A stretch of 5,623 bases of DNA. It comes from JBAWVR01 sp037147155 (GTDB taxonomy: Bacteria > Patescibacteriota > Minisyncoccia > Phycocordibacterales > GWA1-40-21). Where the stretch lies: assembly GCA_037147155.1 (NCBI GenBank), contig JBAWVR010000053.1, positions 1-5,623 of the forward strand, in the 5' to 3' direction. The notes beneath the pieces are model-generated. The model was given only the letters and a program-made list of their open reading frames with translations. It had not been told where the DNA came from and ran no database searches. Shown in pieces: positions 1 to 4,374 of the stretch (positions are counted from its first letter, which is position 1; every line of letters begins with the position of its first letter). The translations under genes were made by a program, and so were the position numbers.

Positions 1-12
1 GATACACCACTT

Positions 13-44
13 AGCGTTCGGACGCTCGCAGCAAGCTGCGAGGA
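13..44 (+). promoter_or_regulatory. Two adjoining hairpins covering the ribosome binding site of the 54-codon gene
   Basis: AGCGT (13-17) pairs with ACGCT (22-26) around a TCGG loop. CTCGCAG (25-31) pairs with CTGCGAG (36-42) around a CAAG loop. The two stems share bases 25-26, so they either stack with slight fraying or exclude each other. The 3' arm of the second stem overlaps the GAGGA ribosome binding site at 40-44, so the fold could limit translation of the gene starting at 50. It could also be the 3' end structure of an unseen upstream gene, or a dispersed intergenic repeat. Confidence 0.4.
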
Positions 45-49
45 ATATT

Positions 50-214
50 ATGATTAAAAACACTCCCACCACCACAGCAAAAGAGGAGACCAAACTTTCC
101 ATCACTAGTGTCTCAAAAATAAATAATACAAGAAACGGAAGCGTAATCACATGGATAGTTATTCTAATAATTCTCATTATCATTGCCTCTATCTACAGAA
201 GACAAAATAATTAA
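50..214 (+). CDS. Small tail-anchored membrane protein, unknown function (54 aa)
   Basis: A 54-codon reading frame runs from ATG at 50 to TAA at 212. A good ribosome binding site (GAGGA, 40-44) sits five bases upstream. The first 30 residues are polar, with a Thr-rich stretch near the N-terminus and several Lys/Glu. Residues 32-47 (VITWIVILIILIIIAS) form one strongly hydrophobic segment, followed by a short positive tail (YRRQNN). This is the pattern of a single-pass protein with a C-terminal membrane anchor and a cytoplasmic N-terminal part. No family is recognised. The gene ends just before the terminator shared with the convergent Nudix gene. The membrane helix, the ribosome binding site and the stop directly before the terminator support a real gene, but at this length it stays a prediction. 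Confidence 0.6.
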   Translation: MIKNTPTTTAKEETKLSITSVSKINNTRNGSVITWIVILIILIIIASIYRRQNN

Positions 215-225
215 ATAATTATGAA

Positions 226-252
226 AAAGACCTGGTTTTAGTCCAGGTCTTT
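226..252. terminator. Bidirectional rho-independent terminator
   Basis: AAAGACCTGG (226-235) pairs perfectly with CCAGGTCTTT (243-252) around a seven-base loop. On the minus strand the stem runs into TTTTTC, a reasonable U-tract for the Nudix gene. On the plus strand it follows the 54-codon gene but has only a short T-run. The Nudix stop codon (238-240) lies in the loop and its last codons form one arm of the stem, so coding sequence and terminator overlap. Confidence 0.8.
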
Positions 253-678
253 ACTTACTTCGTTGATGAGTCTAAGGACTGCTGGGCGACCGATTTTAAC
301 TTTGATTTCTTCGGCGGTGAACCAGGCACAATCTACAATTTCTTCTTTGAATTCCTCTGGAGTTTTTGGCTCCTGGCCTTCTTCGGGGAAGCCGAGAAAG
401 TAAGCATTCTTTTTATTTACTCTCTGTTCTTCACGATTGAAGAAAAAGTCGGCAATATATTTTTTGTCGGTTTTGATAAAACATTCAGTGATACCAGTCT
501 CTTCCCAGAGTTCTCGGCGGGCGGCTTCTAATTCATTTTCACCGATATGGCGATGTCCACCAGGGAAGCCCCAAGGTCCAATAATATGTTTGACCAATAG
601 AAAATGCCAAACCCCGTCTTTTTTCTTAACGGGAATTACACCATAGGCTGCATCATGCTTTAAGTCCGTCTCTGTCAT
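238..678 (-). CDS. Nudix hydrolase, Ap4A hydrolase (NUDT2)-like
   Basis: This 146-aa protein is of normal length for a single-domain Nudix enzyme. The Nudix box GX5EX7REUXEEXGU is complete at residues 41-63 (G41, E47, R55-E56-L57, E59-E60, G62-I63); its glutamates bind the catalytic Mg2+. The AYGVIPV strand (11-17), the LLVK strand (27-30) and WGFPGGH (36-42) are typical of the bis(5'-nucleosyl)-tetraphosphatase branch, which cleaves Ap4A-type dinucleotides to NMP and NTP in the cytoplasm. Related subfamilies act on (d)NTPs or RNA 5' ends, so the substrate is inferred. There is no Shine-Dalgarno sequence. A TATACT box ends seven bases before the ATG, so the mRNA may be leaderless. The family call is secure, the substrate is not. 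Confidence 0.93.
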   Translation of the reverse strand: MTETDLKHDAAYGVIPVKKKDGVWHFLLVKHIIGPWGFPGGHRHIGENELEAARRELWEETGITECFIKTDKKYIADFFFNREEQRVNKKNAYFLGFPEEGQEPKTPEEFKEEIVDCAWFTAEEIKVKIGRPAVLRLINEVSKDLD

Positions 679-685
679 ATTAATA

Positions 686-720
686 AGTATATCAAGATTC
701 TACCTGATTTTAACTTGATA
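686..720 (-). promoter_or_regulatory. Candidate Nudix promoter with a 7-bp dyad (leaderless arrangement)
   Basis: On the minus strand TATACT (plus 686-691) is a good -10 box ending seven bases before the ATG at 678, which places initiation on or beside the start codon. No strong -35 box is seen. An inverted repeat, TATCAAG (690-696) and CTTGATA (714-720), has its half-sites 24 bp apart centre to centre, about two helical turns. One half overlaps the -10 box and the other lies near the -35 position, so a dimeric regulator could bind here. Confidence 0.45.
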
Positions 721-752
721 CGCCAGTTTTTGTGTGGTTTAGGGTAGGTAGT

Positions 753-799
753 GAAAAAAATAAACAGAAAACCCACCACCGCGACAGGGGTGGTGGGTT
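753..799 (-). terminator. Strong rho-independent terminator of the 107-codon gene
   Basis: An 11-bp perfect stem pairs 770-780 (AACCCACCACC) with 789-799 (GGTGGTGGGTT) around an eight-base loop. On the minus strand it is followed by TTCTG and then a T-rich run that includes seven T (plus 754-760). The stem begins 21 bases past the stop codon of the gene at 821-1144. A second copy of GGTGGTGGGT lies at 808-817, next to the stop, and could pair with the same arm. Confidence 0.85.
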
Positions 800-820
800 C
801 CTGTGTTGGTGGTGGGTGTG

Positions 821-1144
821 TTAGCTCACCATGATTTTGTGGATTTCGTCCACAATTTCATCCGAGGCCCCCTTTTCGAGATTGCCCCAGTAAATGTTGG
901 CAATCCTCTCCATTTTTTCAGCAATCGGTCCATGAGCTTGGTCTGGACATTCCTTGCCAATAACCCCTTGGTGGAGGCGGCACAAGATTTGTGCAGTTTC
1001 AAGATGTTTGACGGTTTTTGCTTCATCAAGAAGCTGGGCGATTTCCCCCTTGGATAAGGGATAGTAATCTGGAACCGTTTTATGCCAATTGGTTTCTTTT
1101 CCTGCTTCGTGTAAGCACGGGATTGGATAGAGTTTTGTCTTCAT
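821..1144 (-). CDS. Conserved-looking hypothetical protein (107 aa)
   Basis: I do not recognise this family. The frame is complete, from ATG at 1144 to TAA at 821. AAGGAG sits at ideal spacing before the ATG, a consensus promoter lies further upstream and a strong terminator follows, so expression is well supported. The protein looks soluble and mostly helical. It has PDYYPLSKGEIAQLLDEA (25-42), with Cys and His residues spread along the chain (C10, H12, H21, C55, H58, C66, H71), in pairs such as CLH and CRLH that might bind a metal, though no standard zinc motif is formed. There is no signal peptide or membrane segment. It is a single-gene transcript, since its neighbours have their own signals. 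Base composition looks more GC-rich than in the genes right of the tRNA, which fits the resident chromosome. Confidence 0.8.
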   Translation of the reverse strand: MKTKLYPIPCLHEAGKETNWHKTVPDYYPLSKGEIAQLLDEAKTVKHLETAQILCRLHQGVIGKECPDQAHGPIAEKMERIANIYWGNLEKGASDEIVDEIHKIMVS

Positions 1145-1199
1145 TTTTTCTCCTTTCGAGAATTTTTGGTTTTGTGGGAGGGAACAAACTTATAATATA

Positions 1200-1228
1200 A
1201 TCTTAACATATTAAGAATATTATGTCAA
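1200..1228 (-). promoter_or_regulatory. Sigma70-type promoter of the 107-codon gene with an inverted repeat
   Basis: On the minus strand TTGACA (plus 1223-1228, perfect consensus) is followed after 17 bases by TAAGAT (plus 1200-1205). The spacer and -10 region contain the dyad TCTTAA-CATA-TTAAGA (1201-1216), a possible operator. The leader to the ATG at 1144 is about 50 nt and contains the AAGGAG ribosome binding site. Confidence 0.65.
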
Positions 1229-1265
1229 GTATATAAAACTTGCAATAATACTCGATTATAACCCC

Positions 1266-1293
1266 TTGCCTTTATTCAATAATTTGGTAATAT
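1266..1293 (+). promoter_or_regulatory. Candidate promoter of the tRNA-Asn gene
   Basis: TTGCCT (1266-1271) and TAATAT (1288-1293) are separated by 16 bases. Initiation near 1300 would give a leader of about 29 nt before the mature 5' end at 1329. A weak hairpin, CATAC (1302-1306) with GTATG (1315-1319), lies in this leader. It is the only good plus-strand promoter in the space between the 107-codon gene and the tRNA. Confidence 0.5.
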
Positions 1294-1381
1294 AGAAACA
1301 CCATACCTTAAAAAGTATGAGTTTGCATTCCGTGGTAGCTCAGTGGTAGAGCGGTCGCCTGTGTCTCGGTTCAATATCTTG

Positions 1382-1406
1382 TGGTATACTTTAATAATGT
1401 ATACCA
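1382..1406 (+). other. 8-bp hairpin enclosing the HNH start codon (possible P2)
   Basis: TGGTATAC (1382-1389) pairs perfectly with GTATACCA (1399-1406) around a nine-base loop. The ATG (1397-1399) lies at the edge of the loop with its G in the stem. The hairpin follows the presumed guide sequence of the intron, where P2 is expected. It may be a structural element of the ribozyme, and it could also hinder translation of the endonuclease from the unspliced RNA. Confidence 0.45.
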
Positions 1407-1720
1407 AGAAAGATAAAAGAACCTATGCCGACCGAGCCGAATATATGCGCGAAGCTGTAAAACGAAGACGTAAAAAACTTCGTGAAATGGCCAGAGCATC
1501 TAAAGGCAACAAGTGTATAATATGTGGCTACAACAAGTGTGATCGAGCTCTTAGTTTCCATCATCTTGATTCATCCAAAAAAGAGTTTGACCTTTCTACG
1601 AGAGGTTTGACTAGATCTTGGAAGAAGATAGAAAAGGAGATTGAGAAATGTGTGCTCGTTTGCTCAAATTGTCACATGGAAATACACGAAGGCATTACGC
1701 AGCTTCCTAAAGTAATTTAG
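1397..1720 (+). CDS. HNH homing endonuclease encoded in the tRNA intron (107 aa)
   Basis: The protein is small and basic. The N-terminal 37 residues are a Lys/Arg-rich helical region (VKRRRKKLREMARASKGNK) suited to DNA binding. An HNH/ββα-metal fold follows: CxxC at C40/C43, the HH pair H55-H56 in LSFHHLD, then CxxCH at C89/C92/H93 with N91, and H97. The two CxxC pairs would hold a structural zinc, and the HH, N and H residues form the nuclease site that makes the DNA break for intron homing. The start at ATG 1397 is preferred because the frame is also open upstream only through the tRNA itself, from a GTG at 1343 in the D-loop. There is no Shine-Dalgarno sequence and a hairpin holds the start, so expression is probably low. 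The gene is intact. The target is expected to be an intronless tRNA-Asn gene at the anticodon loop. Confidence 0.9.
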   Translation: MYTKKDKRTYADRAEYMREAVKRRRKKLREMARASKGNKCIICGYNKCDRALSFHHLDSSKKEFDLSTRGLTRSWKKIEKEIEKCVLVCSNCHMEIHEGITQLPKVI

Positions 1721-1952
1721 ATTGAAAAATGAGGTGAATTGCTGGAACCCCGAACACTTCTTCTTACACAAAAAGATAGTGAGGGCAATCAGCAGCCAAG
1801 TCCACTTTGTGGAAAGGTTCAGAGACTATCTCGAAAGAGAGTAGCTACCAGTAAAATGGTCGCGAAGCGCCCCACATCCCACTCACACAAGTGAAGGATG
1901 ATGATATAGTCCATACCGGGAGAAATCTTGGATTAAATGTAAGCGATTGGTC

Positions 1953-1980
1953 GTAGGTTCGATCCCTACCCACGGAGCAA
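1953..1980. other. Probable attachment site (tRNA-Asn 3' end)
   Basis: The T arm, acceptor strand and discriminator of tRNA-Asn lie directly against a serine recombinase gene that reads into them. tRNA 3' ends are common attachment sites, and integrases usually lie next to the site. The tRNA is intact across the junction, as expected when the element carries a copy of the tRNA 3' end. The exact core cannot be fixed, because no second copy of this sequence is found in the window. Confidence 0.45.
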
Positions 1981-3531
1981 GATGGGACAGACCGGTGCGA
2001 AAGCATCGGTTTTTCCTTGTAACATAAAGGTTTTCTGCAGTTCGTAACTTTCATTTAGCTTTGGTATCCATTCTAATAGATATTCACAGACCAAATTGTA
2101 ATTTGGCTTTATATTGTGCTGGTTTTGTGTAAAGTTCGTAAATAATTGAGACATCAGCAATCTCTTCTCATCGATGTTCGCTTTTTCGTAAATTTCTTTA
2201 GCTTTAAAGGCTAGTTCGTGAATTATTAGTTGAAGGTCTTGATAGTCGTCACTCTTTGTAAGAACATTATCGAGTGTTGCTTCTAGCGCAGATTCTTCTG
2301 CCTTACATTCAGCTATTTTTCTTTCACAATATTCAAGATCCACCTCTCTGTTTATTTTGGCTTCAAAGTATTTATCTTTCTGTTTTCTGATGCTTTGTAA
2401 TAGACCGTTAAGCCTTTGAACCTCCGTTTCTCGAAGTTTGATCTGCCCGGCATTTTCTTCTTTAATAATATCCTCGATCCATCTCAATACACCTTCGTCT
2501 CTAGGGGCTATTTGTTTGAAAACGGTGTTTATCTGCTCATCCACTTCTTTCTCCTTGATATAGGTCTTTTTAGGGCAACTACGGGACTTCAAATGGTTGT
2601 TACAGTGGCCATACCAGGTTCCTTTCTGCATTTCCCAGCTCAAAACGCCTCCGCAACCTTCACAAAATATCTTTCCTTTAAAAAGTGAGTTGTGTTTAGT
2701 GTTTAATATCGTTTTACCACGTCTCTTGAGGATGCTCTGAACTTTGTCGAATACATCTTTTGAGATTAATGGTTCATGCTTGGCTGGATATATTTCATTA
2801 TTCCATCTCAGCTTACCGTAATAAAATGGGTCTCTAAGTAAGTTATATATTCTGCTCTGTAGTATTCTGTTACCGCCTGTTGATCTCAAACCCAGCTTAT
2901 ACATTTCATCCTCAAGACTTATAACAGAATGGTTACCGGTTGCATACAGTTCAAACATTTTTCTAACATGGTGTGAACTCTTGTCGTCTATCACATGTAT
3001 TTTATGTCCCTTCTCGCCAATCGTCTTATAACCTGTTGGTGGTTTTGTTGGTAGCCACCCCTGTGTTAGTTTCTCTTTCTGGCCCTTCTTAACCTCCTCG
3101 GATAAGTTGGAGATGTATTTCTTGGCTAAAACAATCTCAATATCCCATCTAAACTTTTCATCGGACTTAGCATTTTTGTGTATTACCAGGTTCTGTTTAA
3201 CAAAGTGGATCTGTCTATCTGGATTTGAATCAACCCAATCATTTCCTACCACAGCCTCTTTCAAATTTCTGGTTAAACGGTCTACTTTTTCACAGAGAAG
3301 ATTTGTGATCTTATTCTTGTCTATATAACCCATCATTTCGCTAAATACTTTTCTTTGTTTTGCACCACTAGCTGACTCGGCCACAGAAAAGACCTTCAAG
3401 ACGTTCAGGTTCTTTCTTAAAGCATACTCTTTTAGGAGTTTCTCTTGTGCCGGTAAAGAATACCCCGTTTCTTCTTGTTCCTTGGATGAAACCCGACAAT
3501 ATATTACCGCATTTAAACTACTGTCTTTCAT
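1966..3531 (-). CDS. Large serine recombinase (site-specific integrase), 521 aa
   Basis: The order of domains is typical of large serine integrases. The catalytic resolvase domain (about 7-150) has YCRVSSKEQ, with nucleophile S15 and R13, and VDRLTR (R85, R88). The Recombinase domain (about 163-269) runs from the PPTGYK motif through LLRDPFYYGKLRW. A zinc ribbon has CxxC at C290/C293 plus C310 and C319. A charged coiled-coil region (about 357-422) and a C-terminal helical part follow. It inserts and excises the element between attB and attP using Ser-linked DNA breaks. I chose ATG at 3531 because the resolvase fold begins there and a TATAAT box lies 25 bases upstream. The longer frame from 3660 would add 43 unrelated residues and overlap the neighbouring gene. 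The last 16 or so residues are coded by the antisense of the tRNA terminator and tRNA 3' end, with the stop in the T stem. Confidence 0.93.
   Translation of the reverse strand: MKDSSLNAVIYCRVSSKEQEETGYSLPAQEKLLKEYALRKNLNVLKVFSVAESASGAKQRKVFSEMMGYIDKNKITNLLCEKVDRLTRNLKEAVVGNDWVDSNPDRQIHFVKQNLVIHKNAKSDEKFRWDIEIVLAKKYISNLSEEVKKGQKEKLTQGWLPTKPPTGYKTIGEKGHKIHVIDDKSSHHVRKMFELYATGNHSVISLEDEMYKLGLRSTGGNRILQSRIYNLLRDPFYYGKLRWNNEIYPAKHEPLISKDVFDKVQSILKRRGKTILNTKHNSLFKGKIFCEGCGGVLSWEMQKGTWYGHCNNHLKSRSCPKKTYIKEKEVDEQINTVFKQIAPRDEGVLRWIEDIIKEENAGQIKLRETEVQRLNGLLQSIRKQKDKYFEAKINREVDLEYCERKIAECKAEESALEATLDNVLTKSDDYQDLQLIIHELAFKAKEIYEKANIDEKRLLMSQLFTNFTQNQHNIKPNYNLVCEYLLEWIPKLNESYELQKTFMLQGKTDAFAPVCPILLRG
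1991..2014 (+). terminator. Rho-independent terminator of the tRNA-Asn gene
   Basis: ACCGGTGC (1991-1998) pairs with GCATCGGT (2003-2010), eight pairs with one G-U, around a GAAA loop and followed by TTTT. It lies 14 bases past the tRNA 3' end. The same DNA is coding sequence for the recombinase C-terminus on the other strand. In the minus direction no T-run follows, so it should not stop recombinase transcription. Confidence 0.85.
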
Positions 3532-3556
3532 TTTTGAGTTGTTAAAAACCTCATAT

Positions 3557-3562
3557 ATTATA
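3557..3562 (-). promoter_or_regulatory. Candidate -10 box of the recombinase gene
   Basis: The minus strand reads TATAAT, a perfect -10 box, about 25 bases before the chosen ATG at 3531. No clear -35 box is seen at 16-18 bases. It lies just 5' of, and overlaps, the stop end of the 62-codon gene, so the recombinase could be expressed alone as well as with its upstream genes. Its position also argues against the longer recombinase start at 3660. Confidence 0.4.
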
Positions 3563-3574
3563 CCTCTTTTATGA

Positions 3575-3763
3575 CTATTTAGCATTATTTCTAGGCATTC
3601 TTTCTTCTGTCCGTATTCTTTGTTGAATGTTAAAAAGGGTGAGGTAGTAATTGGCCACACCGTTGGCCACTTCGCTTATTTGCTCATCGGAATAATTCTC
3701 AAAACCAGCACAATTCTTGTGAAGTTCTTTAAACTTATGAAGTTGTTCTGGTTTGAGTTCCAT
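3575..3763 (-). CDS. Small hypothetical protein next to the recombinase (62 aa)
   Basis: The frame starts nine bases after the stop of the HTH_36-like gene and ends 43 bases before the recombinase start, so it fits an operon. The protein is mainly helical and charged (MELKPEQLHKFKELHKNC, then SDEQISEVANGVANYYLTLF) and ends in a basic tail (RIRTEERMPRNNAK). No membrane segment or known catalytic motif is present, and there is no Shine-Dalgarno sequence. A short basic protein encoded directly before a large serine recombinase is a reasonable candidate for a recombination directionality factor or other accessory protein. That rests on position alone; I do not recognise the family. Confidence 0.65.
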   Translation of the reverse strand: MELKPEQLHKFKELHKNCAGFENYSDEQISEVANGVANYYLTLFNIQQRIRTEERMPRNNAK

Positions 3764-3772
3764 TGGTATTAT

Positions 3773-4351
3773 CTAATCGTTATCTTTTTTGGGAAGTAGT
3801 AATCCCAAGCGTTCCATTTCATCTTTAATCGATCTTAGTCCTTTGTTGGTGGGCTTCTCTTCGGTTGATAAAAGATTGATTTCTTTCTTATTGTTCATTC
3901 GTAGACTTAGAGTATCCATTTTGGCACTGTCTGGTACACCTTTTTGGTACTGTGGTGAGTCTTTATGGGTACCGTCACTAATTTTTTTACTAGTATCCGA
4001 AAGGGTACTATCTACTTCTGGTTTCTTCGGCATCAAAAGAAAGTAGTAATTCTTCTCTCTTTTATTGTTTCTAATTATCTTAATTAATTCATGTCTCTCT
4101 AAGATCTTTAGATATTTACTGACAGTGTTTCTCTTGCCAATACTCGAGCATTTCAGAATTGTCTCGTATGATGGCCAGCATGCTTGGTTTTTACTGTTGG
4201 CGTGTTTTGCTAGGGCGCAGTACAGAGCTATTCCTTGAGGTTTAATTATTGAGGCATACCAGTCCAAAATTTCATTATCAAAATAAAACCTAGTCGGTTT
4301 TCGCCGCGGACGTATGTTATGGGGTATTCTGATATGAGAGGGTAGATTCAT
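3773..4351 (-). CDS. Helix-turn-helix protein, HTH_36-like (192 aa)
   Basis: Residues 22-110 form a winged helix-turn-helix of the type seen in HTH_36 and phage or plasmid replication-initiator N-domains: FDNEILDWYA, then IALYCALAKHANSKNQACWP, then PSYETILKCSSIGKRNTVSKYLK split over the recognition helix, and the wing HELIKIIRNNKREKNYYFLL. Residues 111-165 are low-complexity, rich in Ser, Asp, Thr, Lys and Pro, with loosely repeated DST/SDT/DGT/MDT units. The C-terminus has a short helix (SIKDEMERLGLLLP). The N-terminus is basic. It binds DNA and may start replication of the excised element or regulate the operon; the sequence does not decide between these. It follows the 81-codon gene after 23 bases, and AAGGA lies rather far (14 bases) before the ATG. 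Confidence 0.8.
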   Translation of the reverse strand: MNLPSHIRIPHNIRPRRKPTRFYFDNEILDWYASIIKPQGIALYCALAKHANSKNQACWPSYETILKCSSIGKRNTVSKYLKILERHELIKIIRNNKREKNYYFLLMPKKPEVDSTLSDTSKKISDGTHKDSPQYQKGVPDSAKMDTLSLRMNNKKEINLLSTEEKPTNKGLRSIKDEMERLGLLLPKKDND

Positions 4352-4374
4352 TTTAATTTATGTAATCCTTGCCT

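Larger units (their letters stand above)
1363..1939 (+). mobile_element. Group I self-splicing intron (IA-like) with HNH homing endonuclease gene
   Basis: The 577-bp intron follows a 5' exon ending in U (1362) and ends in G (1939), as group I introns do. The core elements are P at 1737-1747 (AATTGCTGGAA), Q at 1787-1797 (AATCAGCAGCC), R at 1817-1828 (GTTCAGAGACTA) and S near 1903-1912 (GATATAGTCC). P4 is TTGCTG/CAGCAG. P5 has CCC/GGG with CACT/AGTG. P6 has TCCAC/GTGGA (1801-1805/1809-1813). P7 is GACTAT (1824-1829) with ATAGTC (1906-1911). P9 is CCGGGA-GAAA-TCTTGG (1916-1931). Hairpins at 1829-1840 and 1847-1860 resemble P7.1 and P7.2, which are marks of subgroup IA. P1 is weak: the best guess is CTGT with GTGG (1381-1384), with CTT (1378-1380) next to it able to pair with the 3' exon as P10. 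P3 is unresolved. The ORF lies 5' of the catalytic core. Confidence 0.9.
1329..1977 (+). tRNA. tRNA-Asn(GUU), interrupted in the anticodon loop by a group I intron
   Basis: The exons are 1329-1362 and 1940-1977. They join into a full cloverleaf. The acceptor stem pairs TCCGTGG (1329-1335) with CCACGGA (1970-1976), seven of seven. The D stem is GCTC/GAGC and the anticodon stem is GTCGC/GCGAT with one G-U pair. The loop is CTGTTAA, giving anticodon GTT (1361-1362 plus 1940). The T stem is GTAGG/CCTAC with loop TTCGATC. Discriminator G73 (1977) and the CUGUUAA loop match bacterial tRNA-Asn. The intron lies between positions 35 and 36. The bases after G73 are CAA, so CCA must be added by tRNA nucleotidyltransferase. 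The gene needs splicing to make functional tRNA, and its 3' end is also the apparent integration site of the element to the right. Confidence 0.93.

Noticed and set aside
437..1200. Plus-strand frames at 437-646, 803-1057 and 1018-1200
   Set aside because: They mirror the Nudix gene and the 107-codon gene or run into its promoter. They have no motifs or start signals, while the minus-strand genes have clear ones.
1343..1396. GTG start in the tRNA D-loop extending the HNH protein by 18 residues
   Set aside because: It would place the N-terminus in tRNA exon sequence. The HNH protein is complete and plausible from ATG 1397.
1359..1942. Other splice choices giving tRNA-Thr or tRNA-His anticodons
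   Set aside because: They do not leave a U before and a G at the end of the intron. G73 and the CUGUUAA loop favour Asn.
1845..2054. Minus-strand frame of 69 codons containing a VGRDRTYD-type peptide
   Set aside because: It is the antisense of the intron core and tRNA-Asn 3' half. Peptides of this kind are a familiar artefact of translating tRNA genes on the wrong strand.
3532..3660. 43-residue N-terminal extension of the recombinase
   Set aside because: The resolvase fold starts right after M44 of the long frame. The extension overlaps the 62-codon gene and lies partly upstream of the TATAAT box.
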